From NCBI RefSeq assembly GCF_030065535.1, contig NZ_JASJND010000005.1, positions 124,001 to 188,000 on the forward strand: a stretch of 64,000 nucleotides of DNA, read 5' to 3'. Below are positions 25,944-44,575 of the stretch, in pieces. Below the pieces are notes generated by a model. The model saw only the letters and a list, made by a program, of their open reading frames with translations. It did no database searches and was not told the DNA's origin. Position numbers and translations under genes: made by a program. This DNA is from Microbacterium dauci (GTDB lineage: Bacteria; Actinomycetota; Actinomycetes; Actinomycetales; Microbacteriaceae). Numbering within the stretch: position 1 is the first letter of the stretch; every line of letters begins with the position of its first letter.

Positions 25944-26792
25944 ATGCCCGAGTTCACCGACGCGCACGGCGTCGCGATCGTCTACGACGTCCACCCTGCG
26001 GTCGGTACCCCGCGCGGCGTGGTCCAACTCCTCCACGGCGTCGGCGAGCACGCCGGCCGCTACGGCGCCGTCATCGCGGCGCTGACGGCCGACGGTTTCA
26101 CGGTCTACGCCGACGATCACCGGGGGCACGGCCGCACCGGCATCCGTCAGCACGGCGGACCCGAGAAACTCGGTCGTCTCGGCGTCGGAGGGCTCCGCGC
26201 GGCGCTCGCCGCGTGCCGGCAACTCACCGGGATCATCCGCGATGCGCACCCGGGGCTGCCGCTCGTGCTGCTCGGCCATTCGTGGGGGTCGTTCCTCGCG
26301 CAGATGATGGTCGACGAGGAGCCGGAGGCGTACGCCGCGCTCATCCTCTCCGGCTCGGCGCTGCGGTGGCCGGGATCGCTGAACGCGGCCCCGCTGAATG
26401 CGCGATGGGCGGGACCGGATGCCAACGGTGTCGAGTGGCTGTCGACCGATGCGTCCGTGCAGGCGGCGTTCCTCGACGACCCGCTTACGACGACCGAGCC
26501 GCTGTTGAAGCTCTTCGGGCCGATCGAGGCTGCACGCCTGTTCGGCAAGCCCGGGCGAGACCTCGGGGTGCCGCTGCCGGTGCTCTTGATGGTCGGCCGC
26601 GACGACCCGGTCGGCGGCCCGCGCAGCGTGCACAAGCTGGCGGACGCCTATCGCACCCGCTCCGGGCTGACCGACGTGACGACCCTCGTCTACCCCGGCG
26701 CGCGGCACGAGATCTTCAACGAGCACTCGCAGGCCGAGGTGCGCGCCGACCTGCTCGCCTGGCTCGACGCCCGCATCCCGCGCCGCGACTGA
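25944..26792 (+). CDS. Alpha/beta hydrolase (monoacylglycerol lipase-like)
   Basis: A 282-residue serine hydrolase. The oxyanion region is VVQLLHGVGEHAGRYG, the typical monoacylglycerol-lipase/lysophospholipase motif; DDHRGHGRTG follows. The nucleophile elbow is LLGHSWGSFLAQ, the Asp is in VGRDDPVGGP and the His in YPGARHEIFNE. It lacks a signal peptide, so it should be cytoplasmic or membrane-associated and act on lipid esters. The start is the second ATG because the -10 box TAAGAT covers the first. It is divergent from the marR gene; the next gene has its own leaderless promoter. Confidence 0.88.
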   Translation: MPEFTDAHGVAIVYDVHPAVGTPRGVVQLLHGVGEHAGRYGAVIAALTADGFTVYADDHRGHGRTGIRQHGGPEKLGRLGVGGLRAALAACRQLTGIIRDAHPGLPLVLLGHSWGSFLAQMMVDEEPEAYAALILSGSALRWPGSLNAAPLNARWAGPDANGVEWLSTDASVQAAFLDDPLTTTEPLLKLFGPIEAARLFGKPGRDLGVPLPVLLMVGRDDPVGGPRSVHKLADAYRTRSGLTDVTTLVYPGARHEIFNEHSQAEVRADLLAWLDARIPRRD

Positions 26793-26803
26793 GCGCGCGA
26801 CCG

Positions 26804-26809
26804 TAGGCT
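26804..26809 (+). promoter_or_regulatory. -10 box of leaderless lipoate-ligase-like gene
   Basis: TAGGCT, seven bases before the ATG at 26817, with no Shine-Dalgarno. Confidence 0.6.
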
Positions 26810-26816
26810 GGGCACC

Positions 26817-27866
26817 ATGCACGGCGAGTACAAGGTCCCCGGTGGAAAGCTGGTCGTCGTCGACCTCGAGGTCGAGGACGGCCGCATCGCCGACTTCCAC
26901 CTCGCCGGCGACTTCTTCCTCGAGCCCGATGACGCGCTCGCCGACATCGACGCCGCCATCACCGGGATGCCGATCGAGTCCGACGTCGCCGCGATCGCCG
27001 CGGCGGTCCGCGGCGCACTGCCCGAGGGGGCGCAGTTGCTCGGCTTCACGCCCGAGTCGGTCGGCACTGCCGTCCGCCGCGCGCTCATCGTCGCGCCGGG
27101 CTGGACCGAGTTCGCGTGGGAGATCGTTCACGAGAAGGCGGTCTCGCCGGCGATGAACCTCGCCCTCGACGAGGTGCTCACGGCACGCGTCGGGGACGGT
27201 CGCCGTACCCCGACGCTCCGCATCTGGGAGTGGGACGAGTCCGCCGTCGTCATCGGATCGTTCCAGTCACTGCGCAACGAGGTCGATCCCGACGGCGCCG
27301 CGAAGCACGGCTTCGAGGTCGTCCGCCGCATCTCGGGCGGCGGGGCCATGCTCATGGCGGCCGGCTCGATCATCACCTACTCGCTGTACGTCCCGGCCGA
27401 GCTCGTCGCGGGCCTCACCTTCGCCGACTCGTACGCCTTCCTCGACGACTGGGTCCTTCACGCGCTGCGGTCGCTCGGCATCGAGGCGACCTACCAGCCG
27501 CTGAACGACATCGCGTCGCCGAGCGGCAAGATCGGCGGTGCCGCGCAGAAGCGGCTCGCGAACGGCGGTGTGCTGCACCATGCGACGCTCAGCTACGACA
27601 TGGACGGCCAGGTGCTGACCGAGGTGCTCCGTATCGGCCGCGAGAAGCTCTCCGACAAGGGGACGACATCGGCCGCCAAGCGCGTCGACCCGCTCCGCAG
27701 TCAGACCGGGATGCCGCGCGCCGAGATCATCGACCGGCTGAAGGAGACCTTCACGTCGCTCTACGGCGCCACCCCCGGCGTGATCTCGGCCGACGAATAC
27801 GCCGAGGCCGAGGCACTCGTCGCGTCGAAGTTCGCCACCGACGCGTGGCTGCAGCGCGTGCCGTGA
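26817..27866 (+). CDS. Lipoate-protein ligase A family protein
   Basis: A 349-residue protein of the LplA/LipB biotin-lipoate ligase fold. The catalytic domain (about residues 95-340) has EVVRRISGGGAMLMAAGSI, matching RR-x-SGGG-x-V, and KIGGAAQKRLANGGVLHHATLSYDMD, matching the K-x-GGAAQ/Q-R lysine region. The first 85 residues (GEYKVPGGKLVVVDLEVEDGRIADFHLAGDFF) look like the small accessory domain normally found at the C-terminus of LplA or as a separate LplB subunit, so domain order is swapped. It should attach lipoate or octanoate to E2/GcvH-type proteins. It overlaps a DNA methyltransferase gene by four bases (GTGA), an unexpected partner. Confidence 0.8.
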   Translation: MHGEYKVPGGKLVVVDLEVEDGRIADFHLAGDFFLEPDDALADIDAAITGMPIESDVAAIAAAVRGALPEGAQLLGFTPESVGTAVRRALIVAPGWTEFAWEIVHEKAVSPAMNLALDEVLTARVGDGRRTPTLRIWEWDESAVVIGSFQSLRNEVDPDGAAKHGFEVVRRISGGGAMLMAAGSIITYSLYVPAELVAGLTFADSYAFLDDWVLHALRSLGIEATYQPLNDIASPSGKIGGAAQKRLANGGVLHHATLSYDMDGQVLTEVLRIGREKLSDKGTTSAAKRVDPLRSQTGMPRAEIIDRLKETFTSLYGATPGVISADEYAEAEALVASKFATDAWLQRVP

Positions 27867-28822
27867 CCGTCGAGATCCATCTCGGCGACAACCTCGACGT
27901 CGCCCGACGGTTCGCCGACGGCTCGTTCACGCTCGTCTACCTCGACCCACCGTTCAACACGGGCCGCACGCAGGAGCGCGCGATCGAGTCCGCGACCCGC
28001 GCCGCGTCCATAACTCCTCAAGATTCGCGCGCCGGTGCCGGCGCACCCCCGGAATCACGCGGTGCGGGCGACGGTGAAGGCGCGGATGTGAGGAGTTCTG
28101 CACCGGCCGCAGACTTGCCGCCGCTCGTCCCCGACCCGTCGGCACCGGTCAAGGGCGGGTTCCGCGGTACCTCGTACGCCCGCACGCGCGGCGCGCTGCG
28201 GCTGTACGACGACCGGTTCGACGACTACTGGGGGTTCCTCGAGCCGCGCCTGCGCGAGGCGTGGCGACTGCTCGCCGACGACGGCACCCTGTACCTGCAC
28301 CTCGACTACCGCGAGGCGCACTACGCGAAGGTCATGCTCGACGCGGTCTTCGGCCGTGAGTGCTTCCTCAACGAGCTCATCTGGGCGTACGACTATGGCG
28401 CGAAGTCTCGCCGCCGCTGGCCGAGCAAGCACGACACGATCCTCGTGTACGTCAAGAATCCGTCCGGCTACCACTTCGACTCCGAGGCGGTCGACCGGGA
28501 GCCGTACATGGCACCGGGTCTCGTCACGCCCGAGAAGGCCGCGCGCGGCAAGCTCCCGACCGACGTCTGGTGGCACACGATCGTCCCGACGTCGGGACGC
28601 GAGAAGACGGGGTACCCGACGCAGAAGCCCGAGGGCATCCTGCGGCGCATCGTGCAGGCATCCAGTCGTCCCGGGGACCGCGTGCTCGACCTTTTCGCAG
28701 GGTCCGGCACCACCGGCGCCGTCGCCGACGCCCTCGGCCGCGACGCCGTGCTCGTCGATCACAGCCCCGAGGCGCTCGCCGTCATGCGCGCCCGGATCCC
28801 CGACGCCATCGTCGTCGGCTGA
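27863..28822 (+). CDS. Orphan site-specific DNA methyltransferase
   Basis: A 319-residue DNA methyltransferase of the type II beta order: motif IV (DPPF, in LVYLDPPFNTG) comes first and motif I (DLFAGSGTTGAV, the SAM site) near the C-terminus. Between them are LADDGTLYLHLDYREAHYAKVMLD, NELIWAYDYGAKSRRRW, KHDTILVYVKN and the conserved PTQKPEGILRRIV. It should methylate adenine N6 or cytosine N4. No restriction enzyme is adjacent. Residues about 37-90 are an Ala/Pro/Gly-rich insertion directly after motif IV, and the DNA of this insertion carries an inverted repeat (28012-28097). The GTG at 27863 overlaps the lipoate-ligase-like stop. Confidence 0.88.
   Translation: MTVEIHLGDNLDVARRFADGSFTLVYLDPPFNTGRTQERAIESATRAASITPQDSRAGAGAPPESRGAGDGEGADVRSSAPAADLPPLVPDPSAPVKGGFRGTSYARTRGALRLYDDRFDDYWGFLEPRLREAWRLLADDGTLYLHLDYREAHYAKVMLDAVFGRECFLNELIWAYDYGAKSRRRWPSKHDTILVYVKNPSGYHFDSEAVDREPYMAPGLVTPEKAARGKLPTDVWWHTIVPTSGREKTGYPTQKPEGILRRIVQASSRPGDRVLDLFAGSGTTGAVADALGRDAVLVDHSPEALAVMRARIPDAIVVG
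28012..28097. repeat. Palindromic element inside the methyltransferase gene
   Basis: Outer arms AACTCCTCA and TGAGGAGTT are perfect; an inner hairpin GCGCCGG-TG-CCGGCGC lies near the left end. The 86 bases correspond to a low-complexity insertion that splits conserved motifs, as if a small element had been absorbed in frame. Confidence 0.65.
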
Positions 28823-28825
28823 CCG

Positions 28826-28908
28826 GCAACAATTCCGGAGAATCTGTCTCAAGCGGCCGTCCGAGCCTCGTTCGGTGCGTTCCTCGTCGGGAACTCCGGA
28901 GTTGTTGC
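28826..28908. repeat. Palindromic element after the methyltransferase gene
   Basis: Arms of 15 bases (GCAACAATTCCGGAG and CTCCGGAGTTGTTGC, 14 paired) lie 53 bases apart, starting four bases after the methyltransferase stop. Its right end (GGAGTTGTTGCA) resembles the right end of the intragenic element (GGAGTTCTGCA). It may also serve as a terminator between the convergent genes. Confidence 0.65.
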
Positions 28909-28936
28909 AAGGCGGGCGTGAGCGGATGCCGCGCGC

Positions 28937-29452
28937 TCAGCGCCGGCGCGCTCGCGACGCCGCTGCGCGGAGCGTCGCCACGGCAGCGTCGTCGACGAGC
29001 TCGCGGGGGAGGACCACCCCCTGGCCGGCGATCCCCGACACGCGCACGCTGACGGAGTGGCGGGCGACCGCAACCGAGGTGATCGCGCGCGCGGGGATGT
29101 GCACGTGGGCGATCGAGGTCGTCGTGGTAACTCCGGTTTCGTCGATCTCGACGGCGAGCTCATCGCCGCGCGGGTAGACGCCCTCGATCAGTCGCAGCAT
29201 CGCCGGTGCCCGCATCGCGCGAGCCGCGATGAGGATCGTGAGCGCGATGAACAACCAGAAGCCGCCGGTCATGAGTGATCGCGGGTTGCCGGTGAAGAAG
29301 ATCGGCCACCCGAGGCAGATCACCGCGAGCACGGCCGCGCCGATCCACACGGGTGCGAGGTGCCTCCGCCCGGCATCTTTCGCCAGTCGCTTCGCGAGCG
29401 CGGCATCCACCCGCATGGTCTTCGCCGTCGTACCTGTCGCCTCGATCGTCAT
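28937..29452 (-). CDS. Membrane protein, YcxB-like
   Basis: A 171-residue small membrane protein. Two transmembrane segments are visible (LAPVWIGAAVLAVICLGWPIFF and GGFWLFIALTILIAARAM), separated by a short loop. A soluble beta-rich C-terminal part follows (VEIDETGVTTTTSIAHVHIPARAITSVAV, then VVLPRELVDDAAVATLRAAA). This resembles the YcxB-like C-terminal domain, in which two hydrophobic helices precede a PH-like fold, but the match is only by pattern. GGAGGGGGACACG precedes the ATG at 29452. Function unknown; it stands alone between a methyltransferase and a hydrolase gene. Confidence 0.65.
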   Translation of the reverse strand: MTIEATGTTAKTMRVDAALAKRLAKDAGRRHLAPVWIGAAVLAVICLGWPIFFTGNPRSLMTGGFWLFIALTILIAARAMRAPAMLRLIEGVYPRGDELAVEIDETGVTTTTSIAHVHIPARAITSVAVARHSVSVRVSGIAGQGVVLPRELVDDAAVATLRAAASRARRR

Positions 29453-29557
29453 CGTGTCCCCCTCCGACGCGCCCATCGTCGCACGCGCCGGAGCGGGAGA
29501 CCAGCGCTCGCCGGTCACGACATGCCGTGGCCGCATGTCAGTCGCGACGAGTGCGCG

Positions 29558-33471
<3,914 letters not shown>

Positions 33472-33490
33472 CGCGGAATCACGCGGATCT

Positions 33491-33542
33491 CGATGAGAGA
33501 GATCTCATCGAAAAACCTCGCTCGGGCCCGTTTTCACGGGCC
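33491..33542 (+). terminator. Two tandem hairpins after the lipoprotein gene
   Basis: Stem CGATGAG/CTCATCG with a six-base loop, then GGCCCGT/ACGGGCC with a four-base TTTC loop. The spacer between them is A-rich, not U-rich, on the plus strand, so termination efficiency is uncertain. Confidence 0.45.
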
Positions 33543-33639
33543 GTGGCGACATAGGCTCGGAAGCGATTCCGCTGCACCTCATTCCGGCGGTGTCGATACG
33601 GGCTCGGCGCCCACGCATTCGGGAGCGAAGCGGCGCCGG

Positions 33640-33679
33640 ACTCCACCGGCTCGGGTTCTCCACCCCGAGCCGGTGGAGT
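33640..33679. repeat. Perfect 16-bp inverted repeat upstream of rpoB
   Basis: Arms ACTCCACCGGCTCGGG and CCCGAGCCGGTGGAGT pair without mismatch around an eight-base loop. No U-tract follows on either strand, and it is 90 bases before the rpoB -35 box. Confidence 0.85.
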
Positions 33680-33768
33680 GTTCCGAGTCCGTCGCGGATG
33701 CCGCACCCGCGGGAATCCGGGGATCGCGCGGTTATACCGCAGCGAATCGAACTCGTCAACGATCCGGG

Positions 33769-33797
33769 TGGACACGGCGCGTCGGCTGACCTATAGT
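33769..33797 (+). promoter_or_regulatory. rpoB-rpoC promoter
   Basis: TGGACA (33769-33774), 17 bases, TATAGT (33792-33797): near-consensus for the housekeeping sigma factor. The expected transcript would have a leader of about 155 bases before rpoB. Confidence 0.8.
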
Positions 33798-33958
33798 GGG
33801 TAGTTGCGCTCCCCTCTACTTGCCCTCATATGGTGGTCGGCTTGTGCCTGTGGCCCCGATGGAATCCCATCGGCGCGTGCCGCAGGCGTCGGATTCGGGA
33901 GTACTCCACCTGACGACAAGGAAAACCAGCCCTCCCCGGGCTCACGGAGGTAATTCCC

Positions 33959-37456
<3,498 letters not shown>

Positions 37457-37497
37457 CCCGCACCGGTACGAACTCAAATTCCGACACAGGAGAATCA

Positions 37498-41373
<3,876 letters not shown>

Positions 41374-41384
41374 GCACCATCCGC

Positions 41385-41443
41385 ACGACGGCCCTCTGGA
41401 TCTGATCCCCTTCTGGATCTGATCCGGGGGGCCGTCGTCGTTT
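41385..41443 (+). terminator. rpoBC terminator with internal direct repeats
   Basis: Arms ACGACGGCCC and GGGCCGTCGT enclose two copies of TCTGGATCTGATCC (41395-41408, 41412-41425), each itself a small GGATC/GATCC dyad; TTT follows. The structure can form one long stem or two small inner hairpins. Confidence 0.8.
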
Positions 41444-41482
41444 CCGGCGGCGGTGCGGCGCGGCATCCGCGAGACGGCGACG

Positions 41483-41488
41483 TACCGT
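41483..41488 (+). promoter_or_regulatory. -10 box of leaderless exported-protein gene
   Basis: TACCGT, six bases before the ATG at 41495, with no Shine-Dalgarno. Confidence 0.55.
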
Positions 41489-41494
41489 TGAGGC

Positions 41495-42127
41495 ATGGCT
41501 TCGGTGGGGGGACGCAACACGGTGTTCGCGTGGTTCGTGGGCGTCGTGTGCGCGGCGGTCGTGATCGCGATGATCGTGGTCGCGCTGCCGTTGTTCCCCG
41601 CCACGTCGGGATGGTTCGCGGGGGCGTTCACCGAGGTCCAGCGCTTCTTCGATCCGGATGCCGCGCCGCCGGCGCCCGAGCCCTCTGAGACGCCCGTCGA
41701 TCCTGCGGCGTTCGACGAGTGCCGCGACCTGTACGACGACGCCCTGTGGGCGTCGATGCGGTGGACGTCGGGCGCTGAACTCGTCGCGTCGACGGACGCA
41801 CCGCAGAGCTCCGCGACCGCGCTGGTCGATGCGCTGCTGCCCGAGGTGTCGATGACCTGCACCTGGACGGCGGATGTCGGGTCGGTGTCGACGACGGTCG
41901 CGTCGGTGCCGACGGATGCCGGGGCGATCGCGGCATCCGCGCTCCCGACCGTCGGCTTCGCGTGCGACGTCCGAGACAGTCGGACCCTGTGCACCCGGAC
42001 GGATGGCGACCTCGTCGAGACGATCGAGACCGGCGGCGGGCTCTGGGTGTCGACGTCCGAGGATGCGTGGCATCCGTCTGGGCATGCTCGTCGCGTTGCG
42101 GAAGCCGCGTGGGCGGCGCAGGACTGA
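41495..42127 (+). CDS. Membrane-anchored exported protein of unknown function
   Basis: A 210-residue protein with an N-terminal signal-anchor (FAWFVGVVCAAVVIAMIVVALPLF), a Pro/Glu-rich spacer and an extracytoplasmic domain. The domain has four Cys residues (FDECRD, SMTCTW, GFACDV, RTLCTR), so one or two disulfides are likely. No family is recognised with confidence. The pattern C-x-W then C and C, ending in an A-x-x-AW helix, resembles the neighbouring convergent lipoprotein at 42132, and both may belong to one fast-diverging family of secreted actinobacterial proteins. It starts right after the rpoC terminator with its own leaderless promoter. Confidence 0.65.
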   Translation: MASVGGRNTVFAWFVGVVCAAVVIAMIVVALPLFPATSGWFAGAFTEVQRFFDPDAAPPAPEPSETPVDPAAFDECRDLYDDALWASMRWTSGAELVASTDAPQSSATALVDALLPEVSMTCTWTADVGSVSTTVASVPTDAGAIAASALPTVGFACDVRDSRTLCTRTDGDLVETIETGGGLWVSTSEDAWHPSGHARRVAEAAWAAQD

Positions 42128-42131
42128 CGGC

Positions 42132-42725
42132 TCAGTCGTCGGGCCAGAGCGCGTCGACGATCGCCGCGGTGTACCCCTGCGGTGCGAGGTTCGAGTACTG
42201 CGTGTCGACCGCGACGCCGTCGCGCCAGTAGACAGTGCGCCCCTGGGTGAGCTCGAGCGGGCCTTCTTCCCAGGTCTTCTCGCAGCGGATGCCGTCGTCG
42301 GGTTCGTAGCAGAGGTAGCCGTCCTCGACGCCGAGCAGGTACAACGCATCGCGCGCTTCGCGCTCCGGCGCGTAGCCGACGACGGTGACGAGGCGGGTCA
42401 TGCTGGCGCCGGGGTCCGCCCACACGCACACGCGGCTGCTGTCGGGACGGATGCCGCCCCCCGTGCCCGCGGCATTGAGCGGAATCCCTTCGAGCGAGGT
42501 GAGGATCTCGTCGGTGAGGATGCTCGCGCAGTCCTCGGGGAGCGCCGTGATCGACGTGGACGGGCCGAACGGGAAGTCCGCAATCGGGACGGGGGTGACG
42601 GTCGGAGTGGGGGAGGGCAGCACGGTCTGGGTCGGTGCGGCATCCGGCTCCGGTGCGCACGCCGTGACCGCGAGTGCTGCAGCTGTGAGGGCGATTGTCG
42701 CCCCAGCACGCACCCCGATCCTCAT
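42132..42725 (-). CDS. Secreted lipoprotein of unknown function
   Basis: A 197-residue lipoprotein: signal peptide MRIGVRAGATIALTAAALAVTAC with lipobox VTAC, then a Thr/Pro spacer and a domain with Cys residues in PEDCASIL, RVCVWA, GYLCYE and IRCEKTW. The layout of Cys and Trp residues is similar to that of the convergent gene at 41495, whose stop lies only four bases away. The ATG at 42725 is preceded by TATCGT and seven bases, so the mRNA is probably leaderless, though GAAGGG could also act as a weak ribosome-binding site. No function is known. With this arrangement the two genes share a terminator region or overlap antisense at their 3' ends. Confidence 0.7.
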   Translation of the reverse strand: MRIGVRAGATIALTAAALAVTACAPEPDAAPTQTVLPSPTPTVTPVPIADFPFGPSTSITALPEDCASILTDEILTSLEGIPLNAAGTGGGIRPDSSRVCVWADPGASMTRLVTVVGYAPEREARDALYLLGVEDGYLCYEPDDGIRCEKTWEEGPLELTQGRTVYWRDGVAVDTQYSNLAPQGYTAAIVDALWPDD

Positions 42726-42732
42726 GCCCTTC

Positions 42733-42738
42733 ACGATA
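42733..42738 (-). promoter_or_regulatory. -10 box of lipoprotein gene
   Basis: TATCGT on the minus strand, seven bases before the ATG at 42725. Confidence 0.5.
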
Positions 42739-42981
42739 CGCGCCGCACCCCGGGAGCCCGGCGCATCCGACCGTGCCCGCCGAGACATCCCCTTCGTGTC
42801 GAGTGCGCTCCTTCCGCACCGGCATGACGGGGAGCGGTCGGCAACAGGGGGTCTCTCGATGCGTGGACACGCCCGGAGATCCGGGGTCGGGACACGTCGG
42901 CACGCCTGCGGGGCAGGCTCTCACGCCAGGGATACGCTTCCAGGTGCGGTGGCGCGCGCCCCGCGTGAGGAGTACACGGCA

Positions 42982-44058
42982 ATGAGCGACCCCAGCAACG
43001 GCGAGCGCACCCCCGAGAACACGCGTGACGGCGACGCCGCCTACGGCGACCCGGTCGAGGAGACCACGCCCGAGCAGCCCGCGGTCGACGACGTCGTGGG
43101 CAGCGCCAACGACAGTCTCGCCGACGCCGAGGCGGCCTCGCGCACCTCCGACCGTGGCGACGCCTCGTTCTCGTTCACCGACCGCGGGTCCGACCTCGGT
43201 GTCGACTACGGCAAGTACGCCGATGACGAGTCCGCGGTGCCCGCCTCCGCCGTCTCGAGCGAGCCGCTGTACCGTCCCCAGCCGGACGCCACCGACGCGG
43301 CATCCGCTCCCGCTGCCGCCACCGCCGCGTACGCGCACGCGAACGAGACGCCGGCCACGGTGACCCCCAGTGAGCCGGTCACGCACAGCGAGCCGATCAC
43401 GCGGAGCGAGGCGGTGACGGAGCGGGTGGATGCCGCGCCCCTCGCCGACCGCGCGCCCGAAGCGGCCGCACCGACCGCGGTGTACTCGCAGCAGCCCATC
43501 TTCGTCCAGGCGCCCGAGGCCCCGCGCCCGCGCGGCAACCGTGGTGTGATCGGCGCGATCGGCCTGCTCGCCGCCCTCGTGTTCGCCGTCCTCTACCTCG
43601 CAGCCGTGCTCGGCTTCGCAGCGTGGGAGAACGGGATCGCCCTCGCCGACCTTCCGATGGCTGCTGTGTCCGCCCTCTCGACGGCCGCATTCTGGGTCCC
43701 GGTGGTCGTCTTCTTCCTCGGATTCTGGCTGCTGGGCGCGTTCATCAACCGGGGTCGCTGGGGACTGTGGGTCGTGCTCGGTCTTCTCGTCGGCGCGGTG
43801 TCGTACGGCGGCTACCTGCTCGGACAGCTCGTTGCGGCACCGTTCTGGTCGATCGCCCCGTCGCAGGCAGCGACGCTGATCGGTGAGCACCTCCTCGCCC
43901 CGCTCGCGGTCATCGCGTTCGTCCTCGGGCGCGAGGTCACGGTCTGGTTCGGTGCATGGGCATCGGCGCGCGGTCGTCGCATCACCGAGCTGAACGACGA
44001 GGCACAGCGCGAGTACGAGCGCACGCTCGAGGCCGGTCCGCAGCTCCACCAGTACTGA
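42982..44058 (+). CDS. Membrane protein with long acidic N-terminus
   Basis: A 358-residue protein. The first about 190 residues are acidic, Ala/Pro/Glu-rich and probably disordered (MSDPSNGERTPENTRDGD to PEAPRPRGNRG). Four transmembrane helices follow (GVIGAIGLLAALVFAVLYLAAV; STAAFWVPVVVFFLGFWLLGAF; GLWVVLGLLVGAVSYGGYLLG; LIGEHLLAPLAVIAFVLGREV), then a basic tail. Repeated SEP/SEPIT motifs (SEPVTHSEPITRSEAVT) sit in the disordered part and are possible Ser/Thr phosphorylation sites. GAGGAG lies ten bases before the ATG. The next gene starts four bases after its stop. Function unknown; it may belong with the FHA protein at 45310, which could read such phosphorylation, but this is speculation. 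Confidence 0.75.
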   Translation: MSDPSNGERTPENTRDGDAAYGDPVEETTPEQPAVDDVVGSANDSLADAEAASRTSDRGDASFSFTDRGSDLGVDYGKYADDESAVPASAVSSEPLYRPQPDATDAASAPAAATAAYAHANETPATVTPSEPVTHSEPITRSEAVTERVDAAPLADRAPEAAAPTAVYSQQPIFVQAPEAPRPRGNRGVIGAIGLLAALVFAVLYLAAVLGFAAWENGIALADLPMAAVSALSTAAFWVPVVVFFLGFWLLGAFINRGRWGLWVVLGLLVGAVSYGGYLLGQLVAAPFWSIAPSQAATLIGEHLLAPLAVIAFVLGREVTVWFGAWASARGRRITELNDEAQREYERTLEAGPQLHQY

Positions 44059-44062
44059 GCCG

Positions 44063-44545
44063 GTGGACGAGGCGCGTCCCGGCGTCACGCCGACACTCGC
44101 CGCCTTCCTGTCGACGGGCGGGTTCGGGGCGCTGAGCATCTGCGGCCTCGGGTTCGCGAGCCTGCTCACCGACACCGATGTGGTCGCGACCCGCGGTCTC
44201 GGCAACATCGCAGGTGTCGTCGGTTTCTGCCTGTCGGTCGCGGTCCTGCAGCTCCTGCTGCTGTGGGCGCTCAGGCAGCCGCGGCCGACGTACGGGGCCG
44301 CAGCCTGGTCGGCGGGGGCGGTGTACCTCGCCTATCCGTTCGGTCTTGCGCTCGGTGCCGTCTTCACCGGTGTGGACCCGGCCCGAGCCGTCGCGGCATC
44401 CGGCGCCTTCGCGCTGTCATGGTTCGCACTCGTCCTCGCGGCGGCGGCGGCGATCGCGGGATGGGTCGCGGTCGCCCTGGTGCGGACGAGGGCGCACCGA
44501 CCGGAGTGGCCGTGGGAACGCGAGGACGACGACGGCGAGTCCTGA
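44063..44545 (+). CDS. Small membrane protein of unknown function
   Basis: A 160-residue protein with four predicted membrane segments (LAAFLSTGGFGALSICGLGFASLL; IAGVVGFCLSVAVLQLLLLWAL; AAAWSAGAVYLAYPFGLALGAVF; FALSWFALVLAAAAAIAGWVAVAL) and a short charged tail. The GTG at 44063 lies four bases after the stop of the preceding membrane-protein gene, so the two are surely co-translated. No family recognised. The pairing suggests a two-component membrane complex. Confidence 0.7.
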   Translation: MDEARPGVTPTLAAFLSTGGFGALSICGLGFASLLTDTDVVATRGLGNIAGVVGFCLSVAVLQLLLLWALRQPRPTYGAAAWSAGAVYLAYPFGLALGAVFTGVDPARAVAASGAFALSWFALVLAAAAAIAGWVAVALVRTRAHRPEWPWEREDDDGES

Positions 44546-44575
44546 ATCCAGCGATTTCCCGCGGTTTCCGCGACA

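Larger units (their letters stand above)
33472..33768. other. Non-coding stretch rich in palindromes
   Basis: No gene is seen in these 297 bases before the rpoB promoter. It holds a CGATGAG/CTCATCG hairpin at 33491-33510, a GGCCCGT/ACGGGCC hairpin at 33525-33542 and a very strong 40-base palindrome at 33640-33679. The first two may end the lipoprotein transcript. Confidence 0.6.
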
